NCBI GenBank assembly: GCA_030141605.1
Contig: JAQGDQ010000179.1
Span: 126,501-190,500, forward strand
Origin: Tubiluchus corallicola
Lineage: Eukaryota > Priapulida > Priapulimorpha > Priapulimorphida > Tubiluchidae
Length of the DNA stretch: 64,000 nucleotides
Direction of reading: 5' to 3'
Shown here piece by piece: positions 25,601-34,600 of this stretch. Position numbers and translations under genes: made by a program. The notes beneath the pieces were generated by a model that saw nothing but the letters and a program-made list of their open reading frames with translations, was not told the origin of the DNA and searched no databases. Numbering within the stretch: position 1 is the first letter of the stretch; every line of letters begins with the position of its first letter.

Positions 25601-26585
25601 TTTTGACTGTGTCAAAAACTGTGGTAAGATTCTGCTTCTGTGACAGGAGATGCTTTAAAAGGCAGTTTTTTTTATTCACGAATAAAAATTGTTTTCAAAA
25701 TAATTAACAACATTGTGTGTTGTTAACTGTACGTAACTACGGTTGTGTCTGACTCGAGTAACAGTTTCAATGAAATCAGAGCTTGTCACTTTTTGGCCGG
25801 TGACCAGGGACTCAAGGTTCAACCAAATACGAGTCAAGATATACCATTCAATTCGTTTCATCAAGACTTTTCATTTGATATATTACACGACACCGTTACT
25901 CGAAACTGGAAGCACTGGTGCCCCGACACCCTCGATTTTGTTTTTCTGCCACTGGCGGAAAATTTTCCCCTATGCAAATGGCTCATTTCATGACACTACC
26001 TAGCCACATACCAAAAATTGTAGCCCTAGCTCAAAAACTATAGGAGGATCTAGCCTAATGAAAAAAAAAACAAGAATCCCTATCCGCTCTGTGACTTTTG
26101 ACCCGGGGGTGACGTGTCACATATTAACAAAAATCCCCTTGCCAGGTGAGTGCGCCCTGTGAGTTTCGTGAAGCTAGCGCTATGCGTGTGTGAGTTATTA
26201 CAGAAACAAAACGTCACAAATAATAAAAATAAAAACCGGGGGAAAATCAAGAAGATTCTGCTTATATAATAATAAGAAACAATAAAAAAATTCCACATAC
26301 GTTCTAGGACAACCTGTACGTTGATCATTCAACCTCTTTTTAGATGTTAAGCGATGCAGGACACAAAGCAGCCGTAGAAATGGAATGCAGGGGTCACGTC
26401 AGAAACGGAATTCCAACATGGCTGTACCATCTTAACTTTGCCAATGACAACTCTCCTCTTGGCAACCGTATGCTTCCTATTACTACTTTGCTGACATAAT
26501 TTCATAAGGCTGAATTAAAAATTTTAAGAACTAATCATTGAAAAAAGTTCTAGGTACAAATACCATTGTTTTAGTATTGCAAGAA

Positions 26586-26672
<87 letters not shown>

Positions 26673-28061
26673 ATAGTAGTAGTAAAAGAAGAAGAAGAAG
26701 AAGAAACAGATGGTTCAGTCGAGATCGATGAACTTGGTTCTACAAGCTTAAGACTTGTGCGACCACAGTAAATTTTCTTATAATGCGGTATTATTGCTCA
26801 AATTTAGAGCACATAGCCGCCTTATTATCGTCCTAGTTTTTTCTGCTAGAACTACTTTGTCTTGACTAACTTATTTCAAACTTATTGGCACTGTAAAAGT
26901 TGTATCTCGTCTACAGCTAACTTGAACTATTACAGTTGTCATACACATGGCTGAACTACTGTACATCTTTAACTTACCGTACAAGGAAGATTTTCAAGTT
27001 TGTCCAAACGACGACTTGTGTCTGACACCAGGCTGGTGGTTTTTCAACGACAGAGACAGAATATTTTCCACGTTCATTTCTACACTATGGACAAATTTCG
27101 CAAAATTTGGGTATGATAGCATAAGCTTAAAAAAGTTCACTCTCTTTGGATTCTGTTGATTTTTATTGGATTTTATTCTGCACCACACATCAACGACAAC
27201 CACAACTACAGCCACAATCACAACAGCAGCAACAGTAACAGCAGCAGCAACACAGCACAACAACAGCAGCGACGACGACGACGACAACAACAACAACAAC
27301 AACAACGGAAACGACAACAACAATATCAACAATTAGATCAATATCAGCGGTTTTGTTAATATAACGTCTTCACTTTCAAAATATTAGTATATGTTTTAAT
27401 TTCTTCAACGTAGTTCGCTTGCATGCCACCATAAACAGGTTCGCTACAAACTGTTAAATTATTTTCTCAGAGATCCAACTCCAGGTGAGGGCGTAATGAT
27501 GCCAAATGGTCAGAAATTCAAATGGCAAAGAGTTACCGAGGATGACGTTTATTACGCTGCTTTAGATGAAGTGTCCGAATCGCTGACACCTTTCATGCCA
27601 AGGCAAGCTAAATTCTGGAACTGCCACATCTTTGAGTAAGTCCAATTAATTTTTAAACGTGAATGGTAAATGGTAATTCTTAATGAGAACGGCTTTGCAA
27701 TTATTTTGTTGCATGTTCTAGGTTGGACGAGAAAGCCAACTGGCCTCTTTTGGATTCCATACCTGCCAATTCCTTGCCTCTTGGAAACCATTGGCGCGAA
27801 GACTGTCGTCACATGTACACTCCAAGTCCGGACAAAATTATCAGCGCTGTTAGCAAGAAAAAACCAAAAGTTAAGAGACATGTGAAGACAGGAGATGTTT
27901 ATCAGACCGACAACATCACAAAATTGAAGATTGATGCTGAATCAAACTCGCGCTGGCCTGCTTTGCTGTTAAGCGTTTGCTGTGCCGTTACACTCATCCT
28001 ATGCGTATCATCAATACTCATATTGAAAATGAAAAAGCGACAATTGAAACAACAAATTTAA
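10642..28061 (+). CDS. Carboxylesterase CES-A, membrane-anchored, 11 exons
   Basis: Exons: 10642-10827, 11952-12101, 12495-12651, 13293-13478, 14615-14814, 16493-16652, 24852-25039, 26344-26467, 26936-27110, 27471-27635, 27722-28061; 2031 nt, 676 aa. An alpha/beta-hydrolase of the type-B carboxylesterase/cholinesterase family, predicted to hydrolyse carboxylic esters in the secretory pathway or at the cell surface. Seen: signal peptide (about 1-17), conserved cysteines in GPACYQ and SDDCLN, oxyanion-hole HGGGY (128-132), nucleophile elbow GESAGG with Ser210, acidic residue Glu341 in NKDEG, and His454. The residue after His is Met (HMAEL), where the family usually has Gly. After the catalytic domain, a lysine-rich linker leads to one C-terminal TM helix (about 643-665) followed by a basic tail, so type I anchoring is expected. 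The ATG at 10642 heads the signal peptide. Intron 6 contains two receptor genes. Substrate unknown. Confidence 0.95.
10828..11951. other. CES-A intron 1
   Basis: AT-rich with a G-homopolymer tract at about 11491-11504. No gene or element recognised. Introns 2 (12102-12494) and 3 (12652-13292) also show nothing that can be named; intron 3 has overlapping minus-strand ORFs without recognised similarity. Confidence 0.6.
13479..14614. other. CES-A intron 4 with a 19-bp tandem repeat
   Basis: GTTACATAAT recurs at 14462, 14481, 14500 and 14519, a 19-bp period just before exon 5. The region 13840-14400 is less AT-rich than its surroundings and reads like part of an inserted element, but I cannot name it. 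Confidence 0.55.
14915..14992 (-). repeat. tRNA-like sequence (tRNA-derived SINE head or tRNA pseudogene)
   Basis: On the minus strand there is an A-box-like TAATGGTAGAGCG and a B box GGGTTCGAATCCTG. The ends do not pair as an acceptor stem (GTTGAC against GGATC), so a working tRNA is unlikely. It lies in CES-A intron 5. Confidence 0.5.
15510..15660. repeat. Dispersed repeat, copy 1
   Basis: The segment with GTTTGAAACAAG, GATAACATTA, AATAATC and GCA(T/C)TCGTAG, then TTACTGTAT and GTCAATAAGATT, is matched in the same orientation at about 21895-22030. Copies differ by several small indels. Ends and class unknown. Confidence 0.6.
18006..19373 (+). CDS. Ionotropic receptor-like glutamate-receptor family protein, intronless (IR-1)
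   Basis: One uninterrupted frame of 455 aa. The frame is open upstream to 17913, but 18006 is the first ATG and is followed by a plausible signal peptide (about 1-20). Layout is that of a short iGluR without an amino-terminal domain: S1 ligand half (about 70-160), M1 (167-191), pore loop (about 213-226), M3 (232-257), S2 (260-410), M4 (427-449). The S1 arginine that binds the amino-acid ligand in iGluRs aligns with Arg134 (RGRTEYMTF). The M3 gating motif SYTANLAAF is replaced by MFTGTLVSKLF. The nearest known group by architecture is the IR branch of variant iGluRs, probably a ligand-gated cation channel, but ligand and ion selectivity are not predictable. It lies on the same strand within CES-A intron 6, 1.35 kb after exon 6. 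The neighbour at 22605 is a paralog. Confidence 0.88.
   Translation: MAKTLISFMFLIKYHALVKAEMNIYNICNTSVEKKHGDVENKGIESALNQSYVVYSAGLKAGDILLNGENLNVGLYEGLDGPQVLLPILDSLSVALNFTYTRRYLKFNETSFNEALSNGEIDLLLELLLVVRGRTEYMTFLQPIFYSPQVFVIPRKGYEGFSLADTFTWVIWLLLVIYSIVIVLVLWVLYFKKTSGNDSEDTKYGLTNFVLHALSSFLAQGWTYQPRRTPSRIIIAFWWLFTIIVATMFTGTLVSKLFVSNVNYPFKSLQELVDSDITPVTIGNFVDTQMLKRSDPDSYYGKLWKKMEADENVPAESSAVAMELTLTGKYTYFRSQYEAMLNVAQDYKKHGRCRFAFAPITSVPRPIAMAVPKKSRYEDVLNYGLDLLFQAHEIDRVTHLMINPAKKCFETPSQIVGASAITIDQLNTVFLPLFLGFGVGIITVLVEIIHNKVKC
19540..20870. repeat. Degenerate repeat block, about 120-170 bp units
   Basis: Recurring words GTCATGAAACTTTACAGG, TCGACTGACAGAGTCCGATT, TCGATCTGCCATTTT and AATTCAAGATGGC appear in the same order at irregular spacing of about 120-170 bp; the GAAACT word is near 19655, 19938, 20057, 20200, 20372, 20515 and 20637. 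Segments at about 19850-20015 and 20570-20730 are closer copies of each other than of the rest. A second block lies at 28740-29480. A short AT dinucleotide run sits at about 19820-19845. Class unknown; no coding capacity. Confidence 0.75.
21895..22030. repeat. Dispersed repeat, copy 2
   Basis: Matches the segment at 15510-15660 in the same orientation (GTTTAGATAACATT, AATAATCACAGCACTCGTAG, TTGTTAATAAGATTA). It lies upstream of the second receptor gene. Confidence 0.6.
22605..23990 (+). CDS. Ionotropic receptor-like glutamate-receptor family protein, intronless (IR-2)
   Basis: Single frame of 461 aa from the ATG at 22605, chosen because it begins a clear signal peptide (MWNFLILLLVVQIL). The frame is open further upstream without an ATG. 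Domains mirror IR-1: S1 (about 62-145) with candidate ligand arginine Arg123 (VKERMKYMDF), M1 (156-180), a charged cytoplasmic loop, pore (about 213-226), M3 (233-257) ending in NGKLVSELF, S2 (262-408), M4 (428-450) and a short basic tail. Shared blocks with IR-1 include SDITPVT, GKLWKKME and TGKYTYFRS; I judge identity to be about half over the aligned length. Cysteines near the N-terminus (CHIC) and in S2 (Cys354, Cys409) may form disulfides. It lies in CES-A intron 6, 3.2 kb after IR-1 and 0.86 kb before exon 7. A local duplication with IR-1 is the simplest origin. Ligand unknown. Confidence 0.88.
   Translation: MWNFLILLLVVQILSNVQTTSCHICQSRDLQKVNKISTMGHNRTFALYNKFERHSHSMEGAHLRVAAWEDGRSNPFLFELIRLLSDFLNFTFTFEYFDAPPEEILSSGKIDLMLGIVTVVKERMKYMDFLQPIIYSSQTFVIPKLEYQGFHLIGPFTTAVWLLLLVYSIIAAIALKFVNSYSIRTSHDSQTHLSIENGQEELNNQDTSYFVRHTLSSFLLQGGTYGPQKVSPRMALAMWWLFAIIITAMYNGKLVSELFVSNPSYPFDTLQDLIESDITPVTKGNFVSTLMLKNSPPDSHYGKLWKKMELDLDVPADNDRIALEMTVTGKYTYFRSEFDAIMDIIHDYKVYRKCRFSFSPIKAIAQTNSLAVPKGSKYEEALNFGIATLVQTDQVDRLLKSALRPAKLCVDIPSQSVEATAITVQQLDIVFWVLLAGIGIGIVVLVFEQVVVYHRSRRREI
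24516..24765. repeat. Hexanucleotide microsatellite (GTTATC/GTTATT)
   Basis: About 40 units of GTTAT(C/T) with a purer GTTATC core at about 24591-24700. The long low-complexity ORFs on both strands (alternating Ile-Thr or Leu-Ser) come only from this repeat. It ends about 90 bp before the exon 7 acceptor of CES-A. Confidence 0.95.
25040..26343. other. CES-A intron 7 with retroelement tail and MITE fragment
   Basis: Near 25107-25150 the sequence ATGGCTTAA, then CGAAATAAAG, then AACAAAATAAAG resembles the tail at about 55380-55425 and looks like a LINE 3' end. A TGGCATCC-bounded inverted repeat lies at 25292-25358. The rest is unassigned. Confidence 0.5.
25292..25358. mobile_element. MITE fragment, TGGCATCC family
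   Basis: Starts TGGCATCCGGAACGCCTTAT and ends GGATGCCA, the reverse complement of the first eight bases. The left part matches the arms of the element at 45052-45234, and a diverged relative is at about 35530-35640. Confidence 0.5.
26586..26705. repeat. Trinucleotide microsatellite (GTA)n followed by (GAA)n
   Basis: About 30 copies of GTA/TAG followed by a short GAA run, in CES-A intron 8, about 120 bp after exon 8. It gives a polyvaline ORF that is not a gene. Confidence 0.95.
27190..27345. repeat. CAA/CAG/GAC-rich microsatellite
   Basis: Imperfect CAA, CAG and GAC triplets in CES-A intron 9 (27111-27470), giving an artefactual polyglutamine-like ORF. Confidence 0.9.
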
Positions 28062-28478
28062 CGAACAGTAATGACAATATTATTATTAACAAACGTAATT
28101 GTTATTGAAAACTTGAAAACATAATCAGTAGCATGGACTAGTCCTGTTATGAGCTTCCTCAGCTAGTTATATTTCATGCTAATGGGCCCACAATCGTGTA
28201 TGTTACTGATCATTTGTTTTAAGTTTTTAATATTAAATAGTTTTGTTCTTAGCGAAATGATCATATGATTCAAATGTCAATAATTAGAAAAAAGTTTTTC
28301 AGTAAATGTGTACCAAATACTCCAAGATCTCTGGAATATAATTTTCGACGCTATTTTAACAGTGTTGACATTTCTGTATGAATACTAAATATCTTGAAAT
28401 CTAATAATCTGTTTTTATAAATTTGTAAGGTAGATTATTTAATGCTTAAAACAGATTAGTTTTACTGGAAAATTAGCA

Positions 28479-28484
28479 AATAAA
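28479..28484 (+). promoter_or_regulatory. Candidate polyadenylation signal for CES-A
   Basis: AATAAA about 420 nt after the CES-A stop. Another AATAAA is at 28673-28678. Assignment rests on position only. Confidence 0.35.
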
Positions 28485-28739
28485 TCAATCGTATTTCACG
28501 TTTGTACAGATGTGATGCATCCGTTTGTTAGAATGGCAATTATGATAATTAATAGCACAGAGTAACCCAGAGCAAGATAAATTTGAAAAAAACAATTGCT
28601 TCGAATCTTAGTGGTGTATGAATACTGAAGAAAGAAGACAATTTTTACTAACCAATCAGGTAGTAGCAACTGAATAAAGAAAGAAGAGACTAATCAGGTA
28701 AATGCAGAATGAAGTAGAAAATAACTAAATTTTTGTTCG

Positions 28740-29480
28740 GCTCGACCCAGATCGCTACTCATTTGGATGTTGTTGTTGTTGTTCTGGTTGTCAAGTTAAA
28801 AAAGCCTAATCCTCCGTGAATTTGCGATCTGTCACAAAACTTTACACGAATATGGTATAACGAATTTTGCATTGGCTAATGGGGTCAGATTTTCGATTTG
28901 CCATTTTCGACAATAACATCATTTTCGAAAAAACTTAAGGCTCTGTCATTTCACAATGTATCGTCATGAAGTATACAACTTTGCAGAAATGGCCTAAAAC
29001 GAGCTCAGCATTCATCAGGCAGATCTTCCATCTGCCATTTTATATTCAAGTTGGCGGCGATAACATAATTTTCTTAAAAAAGCCGAAGGTTCCGCCAATT
29101 CGTAATAGATTGACAAGAAATTTTACAGGAATATACTTGAATGAACTCCACATCGGCTGATAGAGCTCGATGTTTGAACGGATTTCGAATTCAAGAAGGC
29201 ACCAATAACATTATTTTAAAAAGCCTAAAGCTTCACCACTTCAGAATTGATCGTCATGAAACTTTACAGGAACGTACTAAAATGAATTTCGCATCGACTG
29301 ACACAGTCCGAGTCGGATTTTTAATCTGCGTCATGAATTCAAGATGGCAGCCATGACGTCGTTCTCCGAAAAACGTAAAAACCTAAACGTAAATCTAAAC
29401 ACGCGAACGAATATACTAGAATAAATTTCACATCAGCTGGCAAACCCAGACTTTTGATGCACAATCTCGAGTTTAACGAG
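28740..29480. repeat. Second block of the degenerate 120-170 bp repeat
   Basis: Same word order as the block at 19540-20870, beginning with a related head (CGACCCAGATCGCTACTC here, CGACCCAAATCGCAACTC there) and a GTTGTT-rich stretch. Four or five degraded units follow. It lies in the spacer between CES-A and CES-B. Confidence 0.75.
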
Positions 29481-30571
29481 TCCTCGACCATTCGAGTCGA
29501 ACTTTATGCCACTAAAAAAGTAGAGAGTCTCAGTCTACATTTATCTGATTGGCCTGAATTTGAATTTATTTATTTCACAGTGAAATAATACATATACAGT
29601 GAAATAATACATAATCGCAAACAACATTACGTCACATTACAAGTGATACGAGTCACTGTGAGGAAGAGGAAGGAGCATTAGGCTATCGAATCCTCCTCCA
29701 AACAGTACAGCAATTGACAAATGACGTTACATAATATCACTTATTATTCGTACTAAGTTAAAAAATAATATGTATCTCATTAGTATGCCGTTATATTTAC
29801 TTATCACTGCTAGCCGTATTCTGCGGATAGCTAGGTCTGCTTGCACCTTTCACTTACGTACATTTTGTCAAATCTGTTTGATTGATGAGTTTCGTATCTG
29901 CTCTGGATATTTTCGACTCATCAATAATAATTCAGACACTGTAAGTTCTGCAACAAATCGACAGGCTAACTCAAAACAGGTTGCTTAACTAAAACAAATG
30001 AGTTGATCGCTGCAAATATGACGCACCATTAAACAATTTACAAAATTTCAGCTATTATGTTTTGTTGCTACTAATTTTGTTGCTATTATGTTAGCCAGCG
30101 ACATTTGGCCAAGAATAAACTAAAAAACAATATTTCTCATGGATGCATTATTACAACTTACATCTCTCTTGAACTTTCCTTTCTCTTCTCTTTTTCTCCA
30201 TCTTTACTCTATTACTTTATCTTTACTATTCTATGTTTTCTCTATAATTCTTTCTCTTGTAATTTAAACATTTTTCCACTTTTCATGGTGGTTTCACAAG
30301 CTTTGCTTCACAGTTACCATGCAGCAACTATTTCTGGTCGATGTAGTTTAGTGACTATATTAATTTAGTTCTGTTACCATTATTGCATTTGATTTTTCCT
30401 ACTTATAATTCATAATAGTTATAAGATAGTAACGCAAATTGTAATGAAAAATTATTTGCTGAAGTGGATAATAAATTGCAAAGCATGTTCGTTTGAGTAA
30501 CTGAGACTTCTTAACGTTCCGCACAGTTGTAAAACTATCGTATTTCTACGAAGACGCGAAACTAATATTAA

Positions 30572-30668
30572 ATTGGAAAGTCTGTGAAATTTTGCATCTC
30601 AACCGGAACTCTAACTCAAGACCCTCAGCTGTCCGGCGGGTTATCCTAACCATTACACCTCAGAGGCA
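30572..30668 (-). repeat. tRNA-derived SINE copy
   Basis: Minus strand: A box GTGTAATGGTTAGGATAACC, degenerate B box GAGTTAGAGTTCC, followed by TGCAAAATTTCACAGACTTTCC-like body. The body matches the copies at 30817, 31252, 45493 and 46650. Confidence 0.65.
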
Positions 30669-30816
30669 CCTGATTTTTGTAACATTGTAACAACTACACA
30701 TACTTTTTGCATTTTGTTCGAAGTTTTAGCAGGTATATCGTGGGCTAAATATGCTGTTTCTTAATTAGTATAAGTTTAATGTGAAGCTTATTATTAATAA
30801 TGGTACATACACACAC

Positions 30817-30896
30817 TTAATTGAATTTTGACGCCAAACTTAAAAACAGAAATGTGAAAAAGTTGCAGTCGAGCCTGGATTAGACCAGGGACCAGA
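30817..30896 (-). repeat. tRNA-derived SINE copy, 5' truncated
   Basis: Minus strand reads CAGGCTCGACTGCAACTT, then TTTCACATTTCTGTTTTTAA and a body with AATTAAGTG. It shows the end of the tRNA-like head and the TTTCACATTT body of the same family. Confidence 0.6.
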
Positions 30897-31251
30897 CTGA
30901 AATTTGTACCCACAGAATTTTCAGACTCAGAATTACTGAAAGTAAAAATAAAACAATCACTCTAGTGAGAACAATCTAATGTTACAAATTCTGAAATTGG
31001 TTTATCGGGCTGTGTGGTATGAACCTTGTACAGCTTTGATCACGGGAGATACAGTGGTCTATAGGTCCACGGATTAAGATTAAGGTTAAAATTAAGATTT
31101 CTTTTATTTCGTCTCATGCCACACATTTATAACATAGCAAAATATGCAGTGTACACTTTAATACAGCTATATTGAGACGGGGTGACGTGAGACCGTATAT
31201 GGTCACCTTTTAGCCAGCCCTATGGAGAGACTGCAATGTAAAGAGAAGTTC

Positions 31252-31345
31252 TCTGGCTCAAATCTTTGCTGCATTCCAATTTGTTCACATTTCCTGTTTC
31301 TCGATTTTGGTGTCAACATTTAATTAATTGTGGGTTTGCAGCGTA
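31252..31345 (+). repeat. tRNA-derived SINE copy, partial
   Basis: Plus strand: GGCTCAAATCTTTGCTGCATTC, TTCACATTTCCTGTTTCTC and TTTAATTAATTGTGGGTTTG, collinear with the copy at 45493-45640. Confidence 0.6.
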
Positions 31346-31667
31346 ATTACACAGCTACACCAAAAAATACAAAGGAATATAATTTGGAAAGACAGACACA
31401 CTCTTTCCTGTGATAACTAAAAATTGTTTAAATAAGACAAGAAGACTGCTTGGTCTACATTTTGGTAGACATTTTGGTCTATATCACTAAAAGATTGGTC
31501 TACATTTTGCAAGTCTATTTGCTTAGATTTTGGCAGTGCTGATAATAATAATCTAACAAGGATCAAACACAGTTGTCTATAAGTGTAAGCTGTGAGCACT
31601 TCAACTCAATAAACAGAGCCGCTGCATAAACCACTTATTATTTTGTGACACATTTCTATTAGGAAAA

Positions 31668-34600
31668 ATGAAATATTATATCAGTATTTTGGCGCTTATA
31701 TTTTACATTTCTTGGTGCTACTCAGCAGAGGAACTTGAGCTTATTCAGGTGGAGATTCCGCAGGGAATTTTGGAAGGTTTTAACGCTATAGTATCAGACG
31801 GTAGTAAAGTTAGCGTGTTCAGGAACGTTCCGTTTGGAAATGAGCCAAAAAGATGGATGGTAATTTTTTGTTTTCTACTCAGTTTCATAGTATATGAGCA
31901 TATTTATTCAGTAAAGTTCATACAAATAAACCACTCACCACTCATTTTAATTAATCACTAGATGAGTAAACCATTTTTCTCAGTTTGGGAGTGAATATGT
32001 TCAAAATAATATTTATTACAAAGCGAAGTGCTAGCATCTCTTTTTATATGGGCAATGATATTATTTTAAGCGTTTAAGCACCACAAATGTCTAGCACAAC
32101 ATTAACTTAATAAATGTTTCACAGGCGGTAACATAAGAGAATCAATATGGTCACATAGTATGAGCTATTATTTGTTACTTTTGCAGCCACCAGAGATGGC
32201 AGACGGTTGGGATGGTGTCCGAAACGCCACTGTCCACGGTCCAGCTTGTTACCAAAACAGAGGCAGCAATAGTTCGTTTGCTCAAGTGTATTGGCAGAGT
32301 GATGACTGTCTTAACGCTAATATCTATGCTCCCGAGGTGAGACTTTTTATTACTGAAACGTGTGACACTCAATGAGTAACAAAACAAAAATTAAGACAGA
32401 GACCAACACGTCTTGTTATCTTCAAATTTTTATTTGTTTTGTTGAAGGTTCAACGCTCAAAATGATTATTTTCACACAAAATAGGAATGAATGCAAATCA
32501 ATTTATTACAATCTACATACATATAGGCTACTTGCAGAGATTAATTTTTTAATCACCCTCTTTTCCATAAATTCCCGTTAAATGTAATTTCAGTTAAGTT
32601 ATCTTGAAAATAAATTTTGCTATTCTGAGACTTACCATAGTCGTAATCGTAAAGAAGACAAACTGAAGTCTCAAAAAGTTTTATTTTTCACAGGAGCTTT
32701 CATCCTTCAGGACTTCATCAGCTGAAATGTACTAGTATGGCCTAGATCTTGAAAGACATAGATCTTGAAGGTCTCTCAGGTTAGCAGCGCAGTCTTTTCA
32801 GCTGATGATGCTCGCTAGGGGGATCATTGAGACTGTTAAGGGCATTACGTTTTTTATTTAGATAGTTGTGTTAACTTTCACGTGAATTAATGTTAAGTTT
32901 ATGAAAACGAAACAAATACGTTGGCCTTCTGAGTAAAAGAAAAGTATTTTTTACTATGTGCAGGTAGAGAGCAATAAAGGGGAGCGTTTTCCCGTCATGA
33001 TATTTTATCATGGAGGTGGTTACAAGGACGACTGGGGAGGAAACCCCTTTTATCACGGAGATGAACTGCCCCGGTATGGGGTGGTTTACGTGGCAGGAAA
33101 CTATAGGCTTGGAAGACTAGGTATGCGCAAAGATTTAAGTTATTTTATTGTATAGAGCTGTATATGTTTGAACGTATGGAATGTTTTTGAGCCAAATTGC
33201 ACGAAGAAAGTAAAGTGCCTCAAACGCCACCAAAACAAAAAGACCAAAAAATGCGTATGTGGACACAAACGGGACCAAAAAATTGTTGCGGCTCAAACAT
33301 GGAGATCTAAATCCATTTATGGCTAAGTAAGCCACAAAGGTTACAAAAACAACGTATCATAGTGTACATAAAGTAGTAACACTGTACTAACTCAGCTTTA
33401 CGTCATTAATGAATCAAATGCATCTGTAATGATAAATGCGTCATGACTACATTTAGTTACTGCCATAATTATTTCTATATCATCTATGCTATTCATAAAA
33501 ACAGACTGATCCGTTTGGTATATGTCGAAAAATGAAGGATACATGTCCAAAATCTCAGAAAATAATTGTTTTCTAGGCAAATTAGATGCAGTACATCTCA
33601 TACTAATATGAAATTATTTCTCTATCTCGTTAGTATCAATGTTTGTTTGCATAGTCTCATGTTAGCTTGTATTTTGGCTAACATATCGTCTAATTTCAGT
33701 TTGTAGCTTGTGTGCTTTAATTCTAAATTTATTATATGGAGGTCTTCCATTTTAGAAATATTCAACATTATAAGTTAATTCTAAATTCTATAGTTACTTT
33801 TAAAGACCGTAACTTGTTCATGCCATTATTTGGCCTTCATCATTATATACAGATATACATATACAAATTATATATAGATTTTATTGTTCATATAAAATCT
33901 AAACACAATTGCATGAAGAGTTATTAATGTAACATTGTTGTGATAATAGTTATTTTTAATACTTGTGTGAGTTAATTGTTATTTGTTTTGTGCCACGATA
34001 TTCCCTTATACGGGGATTTGTCTCTAGTAAACGTTTATTTCACTATTTATTAAATCTACATTATTTATTTTTTTGTAATGTAATGTATGTAATGGTGGTT
34101 CAATAAAGAAGCATATATACAGAACTGAAAAAATACTGCTCAGTGCTTGTAGAAATATTGCAGCTTTTCTGTAGTTGATTTTAATAGTTCGTTAACGTTA
34201 AATGTTCCTTCATTGTTTCAAATATTCTGAAGCCCCAACCTATAAAAGTTTCATAATACATGTGGCACAGGCATATTTACTTTCAGAGCTTCAACACAAT
34301 TAATATGCACTTCTAAGGTATAAAATCGATCCCTAAATATTTATATCTCTGACAATTCTCCAACGTGTTTATAATAGAAATTTCTGTGCTTTAAAAGTTT
34401 ACCTTTATTAAAAAAAATCACAGTTTTAGTTTTAGATAAATTAACATTCAGAACCCAAATTTCACAAAAAGCTAGGTAATTTATTTAAACAGCCTGCAAG
34501 CCTGTTTGAATTTTACAGATTAAAATTACATCGTCTTCTAGGTGCATATTGGGCCAACATATTCGTTGAGCTTTTAGCATGCTACGACGTGAAGAAAACA

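Larger units (their letters stand above)
28062..31667. other. Spacer between CES-A and CES-B
   Basis: Contains the CES-A 3' UTR, the repeat block at 28740-29480, a possible LINE 3' end on the minus strand at about 29565-29760 (tail word TTGAATTTATTTATTTCACA), a CT-rich tract at about 30150-30260, and three pieces of a tRNA-derived SINE at 30.57-31.35 kb. A second minus-strand retroelement-like tail is at about 31085-31200. No gene recognised. Confidence 0.6.

Noticed and set aside
26538-27359. Polyvaline and polyglutamine ORFs
   Set aside because: They come from GTA and CAA/CAG microsatellites in CES-A introns 8 and 9.
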